Positions 51,236-60,086 are shown, numbered from the stretch's first letter. The stretch: 64,000 nt of DNA from Candidatus Obscuribacter sp. (GCA_021772095.1 JADYXR010000030.1:124001-188000); one strand, 5' to 3'. A program made the numbers and translations. The notes: generated by a model from the sequence alone, not told the origin.

Positions 51236-51904
51236 ATGGACGACGTGAAAGACGACGACAAATCAAGCGCAACAACAGAAGGGTCAACCGACGCGAAAGC
51301 CGCTCCCGAAGCGAATGGCGCAGACGCTAAAGACCTGGCGGAGATTGAGGCACTCGCTTCAGTGTTCGCTGAAACAGCGACTCCATCGACTTCCACGACA
51401 AATGGCGAGGCGCCAAAACCGCCTGAGACCAGTCCACGTGTCGAATCAGCTCCGCCGGCTCCAGCAGGACCATCAGGCGGAATTGCGACTCCAACAAAAG
51501 AGGTAGAGCCTGTGCAATCCATTTCAAGACCGCCAGTAGTAAACGATAAAGAAAGCGAGCTCACGACGTTAAGTGGTCTGATGCTTATCGGCTTAGCGGC
51601 TGCAATGTTTTACGTGGGCACCGTGGTCTTCGCCAAAGACTCTCTGATCTTCTTCGCTGGAATTTTCGTCTACCTGATCGTGGCACCTCCCGGCACATAC
51701 GCCCAGGGCAAATCTAAAATGGTGAGCTTCACCAAAGAAGTGGCCATCGCATTCGCGCTCACATTCGTTCTATTTGTAATCTTGAAATCGGCTCTACCAG
51801 CCGACGCGGACCAAGCTCAACTCTTCACGGTCGTACTGGCAGTTCTCGGCATCAAGCTGGTTCACTTCCCGTACTACAACACGAAAAACGAAGAAGACGA
51901 ATAG
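51236..51904 (+). CDS. Unknown membrane protein with low-complexity acidic N terminus
   Basis: 222 aa from the ATG at 51236; a TTG at 51203 would add 11 residues. Residues 1-105 are Asp/Glu/Ala/Pro-rich, followed by about four hydrophobic segments (115-210: 'LSGLMLIGLAAAMFYVGTVV', 'LIFFAGIFVYLIVAPPGTYA', 'VAIAFALTFVLFVILKSALP'). The end is acidic (KNEEDE). There is no recognised family. Confidence 0.6.
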   Translation: MDDVKDDDKSSATTEGSTDAKAAPEANGADAKDLAEIEALASVFAETATPSTSTTNGEAPKPPETSPRVESAPPAPAGPSGGIATPTKEVEPVQSISRPPVVNDKESELTTLSGLMLIGLAAAMFYVGTVVFAKDSLIFFAGIFVYLIVAPPGTYAQGKSKMVSFTKEVAIAFALTFVLFVILKSALPADADQAQLFTVVLAVLGIKLVHFPYYNTKNEEDE

Positions 51905-52038
51905 CATTTCATTCGACCATTTTAAAAGCAAAAGCCGATTCATTTATATAAGTGCAGAACATTTTTATGCCGTGGATGCGATGCCGACGCAAACATCCAA
52001 GCGATTTTTCTACAGTTTTTTACGGCTCAAAACAACGC

Positions 52039-52054
52039 GTCCCTTATAAGGGAC
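52039..52054. repeat. Perfect 16-bp palindrome
   Basis: GTCCCTTATAAGGGAC, in the gap after the MazF-like gene. It may be a small terminator stem for that gene (on the minus strand followed by GCGTTGTTTT) or a regulator site. Confidence 0.5.
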
Positions 52055-52079
52055 AGCGAAATTTTGACCCAACCGCCGT

Positions 52080-52529
52080 CTAGAGCGAAAGCGCTCCGGA
52101 CGTCGGACCAGCCGCTGGATCTTCGCCGTCATCAATCGGGCGACCAATAGCCATGGCGATCATCAGGCACTGATCGACTCGTTCCATCACTTCCTGTGGG
52201 AACGAACCAATTTTGCTGACCAACAAAGTTTTCGGAATCGTGGCGATCACTGTGCAGTCGATGACGCTGTCCAATCGCAAGCCGCCTTGCTTACCTTCGG
52301 GCGTTTCCATCTTTACGACTACCTGGGTAGGCTCGCGCGTGGCTCTAGTGACGTTGCTGGTTAATGGAACGAGCAAGACGTCGTCCAGGCGAGCGTTATT
52401 GTAGTCGTTCGAAATAAGCACAGCAGGACGCCGCTTGGTCTGGGTTTGACCATCGTCGGTGGTGTACGGAAAGGAGACGAGTACAACATCGCCTTTCTTG
52501 TACGCTGAAGGTTTTGTTGTGGACATCAA
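52080..52529 (-). CDS. MazF/PemK-family endoribonuclease toxin
   Basis: 149 aa. The PemK/MazF fold signatures are 'YKKGDVVLVSFPYTTDDGQT', 'KRRPAVLISND', 'DDVLLVPLTSN' and 'LRLDSVIDCTVIATIPK'. Family members cleave mRNA at short sequence motifs. The C-terminal about 20 residues (Gly/Pro/Asp-rich) extend past the usual length. No antitoxin gene directly precedes it; the only upstream frame is the 65-aa gene beyond a terminator-like stem. It may be a solitary or chromosomally repurposed toxin. Confidence 0.85.
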   Translation of the reverse strand: MMSTTKPSAYKKGDVVLVSFPYTTDDGQTQTKRRPAVLISNDYNNARLDDVLLVPLTSNVTRATREPTQVVVKMETPEGKQGGLRLDSVIDCTVIATIPKTLLVSKIGSFPQEVMERVDQCLMIAMAIGRPIDDGEDPAAGPTSGALSL

Positions 52530-52629
52530 GGGATGGACACTACTAAGTTGAGCGAGGCAGTAAATCCTGCACGCTTAATTGTACCAACCTGAAGCGCACT
52601 TTACTAAAGCAAATTCGCCAACCAACACC

Positions 52630-52655
52630 AAAAGGGTCCCTTGGGAACCCTTTTT
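52630..52655. terminator. Bidirectional terminator-like hairpin
   Basis: AAAAGGGTCCC and GGGAACCCTTTTT form a stem with a bulged A. It has a T-run on the plus strand and a shorter one on the minus strand, where it separates the 65-aa frame from mazF. Confidence 0.6.
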
Positions 52656-52683
52656 CATTTTGAACACAGAAAACAAACTGGAC

Positions 52684-52881
52684 TTAAACGTCAGCGTAAG
52701 CATCTTCCATCAAAGTATCACGGGTTTGCAGGAGCGCATTACCGCAGAAAGCAACTGCAGTGTTGCGATCGACATTCCAGTTCTCTTTCATGAATTGGAA
52801 TGCATCAAGCAACCCGGCCTTGAAGGTCATAGGCTCGGATTTGTTTTCATTGTTGTCGTTGAAGTTTTCAAAATACGACAT
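52684..52881 (-). CDS. Possible small protein, 65 aa
   Basis: ATG at 52881; a longer frame begins at 52950. The sequence (SYFENFNDNNENKSEPMTF, then 'LLDAFQFMKENWNVDRNTAV') looks protein-like, with no membrane segment. It ends about 23 bases before the terminator-like stem preceding mazF on the same strand. An antitoxin role cannot be claimed from sequence. No strong ribosome-binding site is seen. Confidence 0.4.
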   Translation of the reverse strand: MSYFENFNDNNENKSEPMTFKAGLLDAFQFMKENWNVDRNTAVAFCGNALLQTRDTLMEDAYADV

Positions 52882-53115
52882 CGGCTGAATGGGCCTCTCA
52901 AGAAAATTGGCGAAAGTACTGATTCCCTGGGGAGTATAACAGGCTTTCAAGAGATAAATCCAGCGTTTTTAATGTTAAAACTCAGATTTAATCTTTTTCG
53001 GACTGTTCGGACAGAGTCTCCCGTTCTTGGATATACCCATTCGGGAGATTCTAATCACGCTTTTTCGAACTCTTTTATAAGAAAAACGAAATATAGCGCG
53101 CGAAATACATGTCAC

Positions 53116-53535
53116 TTAGTTAAAACGGTCAGGGAAGCGCGTTTTTAAGAAATCGATGGTTCGGGCGGTTCCGCCACCAGGCACGATTATTTCGCTGATG
53201 CCCTTGCCCAGCAGCATCTCGCGATCCTCGTCCGGAATAACGCCGCCGCCAAAAACCAGAATATCGTCGGCGCCTTTGTCTTTGAGAATCGCTACCACCT
53301 TCGGCAACAGCGTCATATGCGCTCCGGAAAGAATAGAAAGCCCGATGGCGTCTACGTCTTCTTGAATCGCAGTTTCCACGATCTCTTCAGGAGAGCGATG
53401 AAGACCGGTATAAACAACTTCCATCCCGGCGTCCCGAAGTGCCCGCGCGATTACTTTAGCGCCGCGGTCATGCCCATCCAATCCGGGTTTGCCTATCAAA
53501 ACTCTGAGCTTTCTTTTCGTCATTGTCGTCGTCAT
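53116..53535 (-). CDS. Stand-alone B12-binding domain (methylmalonyl-CoA mutase C-terminal type)
   Basis: 139 aa. It contains 'KPGLDGHDRGAKVIARAL' with the cobalt-ligating His22, the SxL region ('GLSILSGAHMTLLPKVV') and the GG motif 'VFGGGVIPDED'. This is the cobalamin-binding domain found at the C terminus, or as the small subunit, of methylmalonyl-CoA mutase and related carbon-skeleton mutases. The catalytic TIM-barrel subunit is not in the window. The start may instead be the ATG at 53523. Confidence 0.92.
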   Translation of the reverse strand: MTTTMTKRKLRVLIGKPGLDGHDRGAKVIARALRDAGMEVVYTGLHRSPEEIVETAIQEDVDAIGLSILSGAHMTLLPKVVAILKDKGADDILVFGGGVIPDEDREMLLGKGISEIIVPGGGTARTIDFLKTRFPDRFN

Positions 53536-53611
53536 TCCTGTTCAAATCCTCACAAAGTGAGCTGAGATATCAATCTCGGAGCCGAGAATCTCTCATGTGA
53601 AGTATAAAACC

Positions 53612-54325
53612 TCACGCGTTCTTATCTTCAATCGGCGCTGGCATCTTAGCGGAAATTATCTCAGCCAATTCGTAATAAGGTTTGAGGTCGTACTTATTCA
53701 GCAGATAAAACGTCTTTGTCGTTCGCAAAATCGAGAATTTCAAAAACTTGGGCTGCTCGAACGCCACCAACTGCTCCCAGCCCAGCCGAACTCTCCAGAA
53801 GAGCGTGCTGAGCTTAATGCCAGTCGAATCGGTTTTGACCTTGTTGACTTCAAATATCGCCGGGATCAACATGAAAACATCGATAAATCCGACGACACCG
53901 AAAAAGAACAATTCCTTGAGCGGATCCATCGTCTGGTGCCTTGGCAGCCGTTCGGCGAAACTCATGACTAAGGCGACGTTGAGAATCACCAGCATGAAGC
54001 ATAGTGGATAGCGCATGAAGTGCTTCCAGGCTGCGCGTTCAAACTCGTGAGGCAGCTCTGGATCGATAAACGATTTGTATTCTTGCTTCTTGACACCAGC
54101 CAGCTTGGCGAGAAACGAGGGATCGGTCTGGTGCGTGGCGCGTAGTAAATTTGGTGCGTTTGACTCTGCTAGCTGCGGCTCTGCTGGCTGCGCCTCTGCT
54201 GGCTGCGGAGCCGCAACCGACTCGTCATCGACAACCAACTCGTCCAACGCAGGAATATCATTCTGCTCGCTGGCCGACCCTGGCTGCGCAGGGACTCGCT
54301 TTAGCTTTCTCTTGCTTTTCGACAC
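53612..54325 (-). CDS. Unknown two-span membrane protein
   Basis: 237 aa. The N-terminal basic stretch (KSKRKLKRVP) is followed by a Pro/Ala/Glu-rich linker (about 30-65), then two spans (about 108-125 and 138-158), then a beta-rich domain with 'DSTGIKLSTLFWRVRLGWEQ', similar in style to PH-like bacterial membrane domains. I recognise no named family. It is divergent from the pyruvate decarboxylase gene. Confidence 0.6.
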   Translation of the reverse strand: MSKSKRKLKRVPAQPGSASEQNDIPALDELVVDDESVAAPQPAEAQPAEPQLAESNAPNLLRATHQTDPSFLAKLAGVKKQEYKSFIDPELPHEFERAAWKHFMRYPLCFMLVILNVALVMSFAERLPRHQTMDPLKELFFFGVVGFIDVFMLIPAIFEVNKVKTDSTGIKLSTLFWRVRLGWEQLVAFEQPKFLKFSILRTTKTFYLLNKYDLKPYYELAEIISAKMPAPIEDKNA

Positions 54326-54532
54326 TTCTTATAGTCCGTTTCGTTCGCTCAGTACCTTGACTTACTGCGATCACTTCACTTTCGAACGTCTTCTAATCCC
54401 GATCTTCAGCATTTTAAGCGGATTTGAGATAGAAATTGGAAGTCAAAAAAAGGTACAACATCAAGATTATCAGTGATGGGGTCAATTCGTTAGACTCCGT
54501 CCAATCCCTCCGCGAATTTCGGTGAAAACGTA

Positions 54533-56173
54533 ATGTCGAAAAGCAAGCTGGCTGACTATCTCTTCGAGAAAATCAAAAAACACGGTGTCGATTGCACATT
54601 CGGAATCCCTGGTGATTTCGTGCTTCCTCTCTACGCGGCTCAAGAACGCGCCGAGTTGAAAACCGTGGTTATGACTCACGAACCGTCGGTCGGCTTTGCT
54701 GCTGACGCCTACGCGCGACTGCGCGGGTTGGGCGTCGCGATGGTCACGTACGGTGCCGGCGGGCTCAATATGGTCAATCCGATCGGACTTGCCTACGCCG
54801 AAGAATCGCCGGTGCTGGTTTTGAGCGGCTCACCCGAGACGCGCTACAGAAGCCAGAAGCCGCATCTGCACCACTGCGTCAAAACCTTTGATACGCAATA
54901 CAACGTCTTCAGAGAAGTGACCGAATCGCAAGCGCTACTGACGAGTTCAACGACTGCGCAAGATGAAATCGATCGCGTAATCGACACCACCCTGAGCACA
55001 TCGCGCCCGGGCTACATTGAGATTCCACGCGATATGGTCAATCACGAAATTCCAATCGAACACAAAGAACGCGCACCAGAACCCGAGCCATCACCGGCGC
55101 TTGCCGAAGTAATGAGCGAAGTGATTGAACGGTTGAAGAATGCCAAACGCCCTGTAGTACTGGCTGGCGTTGAAGTCAGACGCTTTGGTCTGAAAGACAA
55201 AATCGTTCAGCTCGTCCAGGCGCTCAATCTGCCGGTCGTCACTTCGATTCTTGGCAAAGCCTCCTTTCCCGAGAGCCATCCGAATTTTATCGGCAATTAT
55301 TTCGGTCAGTTCGGCAGCCCAAAACTCAAAGAGTATGTTGAAGATTCCGACCTGATTCTCTCTCTTGGCACCGTTCTCACCGAGATGGAAACCGCCGGCT
55401 TCACCGCCAAGCTTCCTCTGGAAAACCTGATTCAAGCGACTGCCACGGAAGTAAATATCGGCTACCACACATATCCTGGCGTCCGGCTCAACGACTTCGT
55501 CGATTCGCTCATCGAGAAGCTGACCAGCAAAGTTAAGCCTGCGATGCGCTTCGAGATTCCGGATATCGAACCGGAAATTCTCATACCGCACAAAGGTAAG
55601 AAAGATCTGTCAGTAGCAGCGATTATTGAAGATTTGAATGAGCTGCTAAACAAACATTATTCAGTCGTGTCAGACGTCGGAGATTGCCTCTACGCCGGGC
55701 TGAGCTTGAAAACCGATATCTTCATCGCTCCTGGTTATTACTCGAGCATGGGATTCGGAGTGCCCGCCGGTATCGGCGCTCAAGTCGCAGAACCAAGACG
55801 GCGTTCGGTCATTCTTGTCGGAGACGGCGGTTTCCAAATGACTGGAATGGAGATGAGCACTGCTTGTAAGCTAGGACTAAACCCTATCATCATCGTCTTC
55901 AACAACGCGAGTTACGCAATGCTGCGCTTCATCGATCAAGATCGGAAGTACTACGATCTGCAACGGTGGGATTATGCCGGCTTGGCCAAAGCAGTTGGCG
56001 GCGACGGCGTTCAAGCGACCACGCGCGATGAATTTAAACGAGCGCTCACCGATGCAGCCAGCAGCGACAAGATGTTCTTGATCGATGCAGTTATTGAGAA
56101 AGATGATATTTCGCCAACGTTGAGAAGACTGACTGACCACTTCGGTGCCAAGGTCAAAGCTGCTATCGGCTAG
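54533..56173 (+). CDS. pdc: Pyruvate/indolepyruvate decarboxylase-type TPP enzyme
   Basis: 546 aa. Glu50 in THEPSVG matches the cofactor-activating Glu of pyruvate decarboxylase, and the His113-His114 pair (HLHHC) matches the catalytic HH of the bacterial enzyme. The TPP motif GDGGFQ plus NN sits near 424-453. TPP-dependent 2-oxo-acid decarboxylases with this pair act on pyruvate, indolepyruvate or phenylpyruvate. The choice here is not settled. The product would be acetaldehyde or an aryl-acetaldehyde. It is single-gene, with no alcohol dehydrogenase next to it. Confidence 0.88.
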   Translation: MSKSKLADYLFEKIKKHGVDCTFGIPGDFVLPLYAAQERAELKTVVMTHEPSVGFAADAYARLRGLGVAMVTYGAGGLNMVNPIGLAYAEESPVLVLSGSPETRYRSQKPHLHHCVKTFDTQYNVFREVTESQALLTSSTTAQDEIDRVIDTTLSTSRPGYIEIPRDMVNHEIPIEHKERAPEPEPSPALAEVMSEVIERLKNAKRPVVLAGVEVRRFGLKDKIVQLVQALNLPVVTSILGKASFPESHPNFIGNYFGQFGSPKLKEYVEDSDLILSLGTVLTEMETAGFTAKLPLENLIQATATEVNIGYHTYPGVRLNDFVDSLIEKLTSKVKPAMRFEIPDIEPEILIPHKGKKDLSVAAIIEDLNELLNKHYSVVSDVGDCLYAGLSLKTDIFIAPGYYSSMGFGVPAGIGAQVAEPRRRSVILVGDGGFQMTGMEMSTACKLGLNPIIIVFNNASYAMLRFIDQDRKYYDLQRWDYAGLAKAVGGDGVQATTRDEFKRALTDAASSDKMFLIDAVIEKDDISPTLRRLTDHFGAKVKAAIG

Positions 56174-56379
56174 ACCGGTTCAGGCTCTACATCCGATTCT
56201 ACAAATTGAGGCCGCCCTGCTTTAAGTCGCATGCACTTGAAACACGGCCGTACTTCTTTATCGATCACACACGGCAGGCCACCGAGGCTCTGCAACCAGG
56301 GATTGTCGAAGATTCGGGTTTCGAGAACCTGGCAGACCCACCTGAACGGGTGTGTCCACGAAAACTCAAATCGGTTCAT
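56170..56379 (-). CDS. Possible small Cys-containing protein, 69 aa
   Basis: ATG at 56379 (longer frame from 56421). It has a balanced composition with 'FEFSWTHPFRWVCQVLETRI' and a late CFKC motif, and its stop overlaps the decarboxylase stop convergently. There is no clear ribosome-binding site. Plus-strand frames through the same stretch are also open, so the call is tentative. Confidence 0.35.
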   Translation of the reverse strand: MNRFEFSWTHPFRWVCQVLETRIFDNPWLQSLGGLPCVIDKEVRPCFKCMRLKAGRPQFVESDVEPEPV

Positions 56380-56451
56380 GTTGGAATTAGTCCAGGTTGA
56401 AAAGCTGTTGGACTGGTACAATCGCGGCAGCCCACCGAGATTTCAAAACCA

Positions 56452-57309
56452 ATGCCGAAAAGTTCTCGCTCAGTTTTGACCAGCATCACATGGTCCAGCC
56501 GCTCGTGCGAAAACACGTCGACCAATCGCTCGTACGAAAACACGTCGTCAAGTCGCTCGTGCGAAAACGCGTTCTCGATCGCTATTTTGAAAACTCTCGC
56601 GGTGGCGGCCGGAATGCTATTTTTCGCGGCGCAAACTCCTGCGTATGCCGGTGACTGGGTTGAAGACAAAAGCGCCGACGAGTTCGACTTAACTGCGGTT
56701 CCGTCACTGAATGGCTTAAACAGTAAGAGTTCAACTGGTACGACAAGCAGCACTGGTTCGAGTCAAAGCACACGAAAAAAACATGCGCCATACATGATGC
56801 TGTCCACTCCATCAACGGGCAGTGCAACGTCATCTTCTCGTTCTTCATCATCGGCTTCGGCTCCTGGTGCGAACTCAAAAAAATCTCAAGAGTACGACCT
56901 TGAAATCAGCTCAGATGACTCAGCCAATAGCTCATCACCCACGCGCAAGAAAAACATTCTTTCCCGCGTAGCCGGTGGACCGGCAAAAGCTCTTGGTGTC
57001 ACTTGCGGTGTCATGGTTGGCGTGCCTGTGAGCATCGCCCGAGATACCAGAAAGTACACGGGACAAATGAAGAAGAGCATGAACGATGGACTCGCCGTCG
57101 AACAAACTGGTGACCTGACAGGTCACTTCTGGGCGGGCGCCTCCGCTGTGCCATTCGGTATCGGCAGCGGGCTGGTTCATGGCAGCGTGACCGGGTTCCA
57201 ACGCGCATTAGAACACGGCAAAGCTCAACCGTTCAGCAAAGAATCAATGAGTCTCGGTGCTAAATCCAGGTCGTTGTCAAACCGCCCAGACGGCGCAGAC
57301 AACAATTAA
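56452..57309 (+). CDS. Exported protein with repeat-bearing N terminus
   Basis: 285 aa from ATG 56452. The first 45 residues before the signal-type hydrophobic stretch (about 46-66, ending TPAYA-GD) are a nine-residue repeat encoded by the 27-bp array listed next. The mature part is Ser-rich (85-145), then has a basic/hydrophobic region with 'GVTCGVMVGVPVSIARDTRK' and 'GHFWAGASAVPFGIGSGLVH'. The true start could be the TTG at 56587, just before the signal sequence, if the repeat is untranslated. There is no known family. Confidence 0.55.
   Translation: MPKSSRSVLTSITWSSRSCENTSTNRSYENTSSSRSCENAFSIAILKTLAVAAGMLFFAAQTPAYAGDWVEDKSADEFDLTAVPSLNGLNSKSSTGTTSSTGSSQSTRKKHAPYMMLSTPSTGSATSSSRSSSSASAPGANSKKSQEYDLEISSDDSANSSSPTRKKNILSRVAGGPAKALGVTCGVMVGVPVSIARDTRKYTGQMKKSMNDGLAVEQTGDLTGHFWAGASAVPFGIGSGLVHGSVTGFQRALEHGKAQPFSKESMSLGAKSRSLSNRPDGADNN
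56500..56580 (+). repeat. Three tandem 27-bp repeats
   Basis: Units 56500-56526, 56527-56553 and 56554-56580, each beginning CGCTCGTGCGAAAAC or CGCTCGTACGAAAAC. The period is nine codons, in frame with the exported protein, upstream of its signal sequence. Confidence 0.8.
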
Positions 57310-57357
57310 ACTGTCGTTTTATAATTAGGTTACTTTGGCATCCGCGGAGTTTTCCAA

Positions 57358-58515
57358 ATGAGTTTCGACTTTGAGTTTGCTGTGGTTGGTGCCGGTGGAA
57401 TGGGCAGCGCGGCCGCGTATTATTTGGCGCGCGAAGGCAAGTCCGTTGTCGTGATCGAGCAGTTCGAAATCGGACACATTCGGGGCGCGTCGCACGGAGA
57501 AAATCGAATCATTCGATATTCGTACGAATATCAAGACTACGTCAAACTCGCGAAAGAATCTTATCGGCTCTGGGCTGAAGCATCGGCAGAAATTGAACTG
57601 CCTTTGCTAACCACGACAGCCGGACTCGATCTCGGCTATCCCGAGAATGGTGACTTCGATAAGTGCATCGAGATGCTCACTCTTGAAAATGTCGACCACG
57701 AAATTCTGGATCGGCGCGAGATCAATAATCGTTTTCCACAGTTTAATGTCGAAGAAAATGTACGGGGAGTTTATCAAAAAGATGCGGGCTATCTCGAGCC
57801 TGACGTGTGCGTTCCGGCGTTTTTGCGACTGGCACAAAACCATGGAGCCGTAATCAAGGATAATACCGTCCTTGATGGCATCAATATCACAGATGATTTC
57901 GTTGATATCCAAACCGACAAAGAAAAGATTCGCGTCAAGAAAATCATTTTGGCGCTGGGACCATGGGCATCGCCAATGATTGAGAAGCTCACTGGAATCA
58001 ACATTCCAATCTCAGTCACCTTCGAACAGTATTCGTTTTTCACACCAAAACATCCTGAACAATTTGAAGAAAACAAATTTCCAGTTTTCATTGTCTACGT
58101 CAATCCCGGCGAAGAAAATTTATACGGCTTCCCATTCTTTGGTGACCTCGGAGTCAAAGTGGCAGAGCATCGTGCCGGAGCAGTCACCGAGGCGGCAACC
58201 CGCACATTCACACCCGATCCTGACAAAATTGCGCGCCTCACCAAACGAGCGCAAAAACTATTTCCCGATTTAACCACTGAGATTACAAAAACAGGCACCT
58301 GCCTTTACTCCAACACACCGGACCGCCATTTCATCATCGACAAGCTCCCCCGCCACGATAACGTCATCGTTGCCGCCGGTTTCTCCGGTCATGGTTTCAA
58401 GTTCGTTCCGTTAGTAGGAAGTATTTTGAAAGATCTGGCGATCAACGGGCAAACCGCGCAGCCAATCGGAATGTTTCAAATCCAAAGATTTGCATCAGCG
58501 AGCGTCCGAGAATAG
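57358..58515 (+). CDS. FAD-dependent sarcosine/N-methyl-amino-acid oxidase-type enzyme
   Basis: 385 aa. The N-terminal dinucleotide-binding motif 'VVGAGGMGSAAAYYLAREGK' and 'GASHGENRIIRYSY' fit the monomeric sarcosine oxidase family. Cys315 ('TGTCLYSNTPDRHF') is at exactly the position of the residue that covalently binds FAD in that family, followed by 'VAAGFSGHGFKFVP'. It should oxidise a secondary amine (sarcosine, N-methyltryptophan, proline or pipecolate), giving H2O2. The substrate is not determined. There is a good ribosome-binding site. Confidence 0.9.
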   Translation: MSFDFEFAVVGAGGMGSAAAYYLAREGKSVVVIEQFEIGHIRGASHGENRIIRYSYEYQDYVKLAKESYRLWAEASAEIELPLLTTTAGLDLGYPENGDFDKCIEMLTLENVDHEILDRREINNRFPQFNVEENVRGVYQKDAGYLEPDVCVPAFLRLAQNHGAVIKDNTVLDGINITDDFVDIQTDKEKIRVKKIILALGPWASPMIEKLTGINIPISVTFEQYSFFTPKHPEQFEENKFPVFIVYVNPGEENLYGFPFFGDLGVKVAEHRAGAVTEAATRTFTPDPDKIARLTKRAQKLFPDLTTEITKTGTCLYSNTPDRHFIIDKLPRHDNVIVAAGFSGHGFKFVPLVGSILKDLAINGQTAQPIGMFQIQRFASASVRE

Positions 58516-58569
58516 TGAGTAAACAAAGGGCAAGTAGAATAAACGAACCGGCTCAACTACATTAATACG

Positions 58570-59793
58570 ATGACCGATAGCCCAGATAATTCCAAAGCAC
58601 CCAAAGTCTTCGTATCCTTCACAGATCCGGAGGAATTCGAATCGCCCGTGCTCGAAGCAATCGTGTCGCGCGATCCTCCAGTCGACGGTCACCAACTCCG
58701 CGATTACAAAATCCTGGAAAAAATTGGCGAAGGTGCCATGGCGATCGTTTACAAGGCTCGTCAGATTTCGACCAATCGAATCGTCGCAATCAAAACTTTG
58801 AAGTTCGTCGATCAGTCTCTAGCGGAGCGGTTCTCCAGAGAGGTTTCGATTCACAGTAATCTCAAACACAAAAATATTGTAGAAGCTATCGAATGCATCT
58901 CAACTCCATTTGGGCGCTCTTACTTTGTGATGGAGTATCTCGATGGAATCACTCTTGAAGACCAGCTTGAACAACGAGGACGTTGCAACCGACCAGAAAA
59001 TATTGCTCATATCTTGTCACAAATTTGCGAAGCTCTGGATTGCGCTCACCGTCAGGGAATTATTCATCGAGACGTAAAGCCTGAAAATATCGTATTGGTA
59101 AACGATGGTAGTCCGATGACCGTTAAAGTTTTGGATTTTGGTGTGGCGAAAATTCAAGAGGACCTGCAGCGACTAACCAAAACCGGAGTGGTACTTGGAT
59201 CGCCTGCATACATGAGCCCGGAGCAGTGTTTGGGGCGCAATCTGGATCCTCGTTCTGATATCTATTCACTAGGTGTGGTGGCATTCGAACTGATCACAGG
59301 CAATCTCCCTTATAACAAGGAAACGGCAGTGGACATGATGGAAGCCCACTGTGACCCTGATATAAAGCCAACTTCCGTCAGTGCACACCGTACTGATCTT
59401 CCAGCAATGAAAGAACTGGAAGAATTTTTTGAACGCGTTTTTCAAGTCGAACCAGAAGATCGTCCTGCCACTATCAGTGATTTTAAAACAGAATTAGGCA
59501 AATGGTGGAAGGTCGCTAATGAAAAAAATCCAGATGCGCCAAACCCATTCGCCGTGGACGAGCGCGCAAGGGCTCAAGCGCCGAGACCTTCGCGCGTCCT
59601 CGACACCATGGAAGTGCAGACACTGGATAAGCTCGCCGGGCGCGTCAAACCACCAGATCCAAAAAAAGAAAGCGCTCAGCTAGCCCAAATTGCTAAGATT
59701 CCAACGCCAGTATTCATGGGGCTCGCGGCGGTTATTTTAATAGGGCTATCATTGCTTTTTGCATTTTTCTTGGTTAACACGCTTAAGCATTAG
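58570..59793 (+). CDS. Ser/Thr protein kinase with C-terminal membrane anchor
   Basis: 407 aa. Hanks-type kinase domain at about residues 45-310: glycine loop GEGAMAIV (53-60), Lys75, HRDVKPEN (catalytic Asp168), DFG (Asp189) and activation-loop 'GSPAYMSPEQ'. After a Pro-rich linker a single span (about 378-402) ends the protein, with only a few residues outside. There is no PASTA, TPR or other sensor domain, so regulation must come from partners. It is located just upstream of the trp leader region. Confidence 0.94.
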   Translation: MTDSPDNSKAPKVFVSFTDPEEFESPVLEAIVSRDPPVDGHQLRDYKILEKIGEGAMAIVYKARQISTNRIVAIKTLKFVDQSLAERFSREVSIHSNLKHKNIVEAIECISTPFGRSYFVMEYLDGITLEDQLEQRGRCNRPENIAHILSQICEALDCAHRQGIIHRDVKPENIVLVNDGSPMTVKVLDFGVAKIQEDLQRLTKTGVVLGSPAYMSPEQCLGRNLDPRSDIYSLGVVAFELITGNLPYNKETAVDMMEAHCDPDIKPTSVSAHRTDLPAMKELEEFFERVFQVEPEDRPATISDFKTELGKWWKVANEKNPDAPNPFAVDERARAQAPRPSRVLDTMEVQTLDKLAGRVKPPDPKKESAQLAQIAKIPTPVFMGLAAVILIGLSLLFAFFLVNTLKH

Positions 59794-59935
59794 ATTGCAC
59801 GAGAATTACAACCTCTTCGGCTTGCAGCTGCCTCGCACGCGTAACAGCGCGAGATGAGCCAGCCTCCAGGCGTCTGACACTCCGCGCGATTCAACATTTG
59901 TTTACCACATCTCACAAAACACTTGCATTTGTAAT
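59794..59935. other. Upstream trp region, no gene supported
   Basis: A minus-strand Cys-containing frame (59790-59975) overlaps the kinase stop and the trp promoter, and is not called. No other structure is seen. Confidence 0.4.
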
Positions 59936-59964
59936 TTGCCGTGATAACATTGCCTGCATATTCG
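59936..59964 (+). promoter_or_regulatory. Predicted trp promoter
   Basis: TTGCCG (59936-59941) and TATTCG (59959-59964), 17 bases apart. An alternative is TTGCAT (59923-59928) with TAACAT (59945-59950). Both lie 45-90 bases before the leader peptide ATG. Confidence 0.4.
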
Positions 59965-60008
59965 ACATCTCGCACGGCACGAATTTGCCGGCAACAATAG
60001 AGAAGATA

Positions 60009-60086
60009 ATGGCTACGAACTCATTCAACGCTCAATCATGGTGGACCTGGTGCAAACTTGCAGACGGGCCGCGTTGGCGCTGGTGA
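60009..60086 (+). CDS. trpL: trp operon leader peptide (five Trp in 25 residues)
   Basis: ATG 60009 to TGA 60084-60086, with AGAGAAG just upstream. Trp codons (TGG) are residues 11, 12, 14, 23 and 25, the last directly before the stop. Its position 150 bases ahead of trpE and 32 bases before a strong terminator fits ribosome-mediated attenuation. When charged tRNA-Trp is scarce, the ribosome stalls on these codons and the terminator should not form. The second Trp pair at the very C terminus is unusual. Confidence 0.85.
   Translation: MATNSFNAQSWWTWCKLADGPRWRW

Noticed and set aside
59790-59975. Cys-containing frame on the minus strand overlapping the kinase stop and trp promoter
   Set aside because: No start signal, overlap with the likely trp promoter, and no recognised motif beyond scattered Cys.
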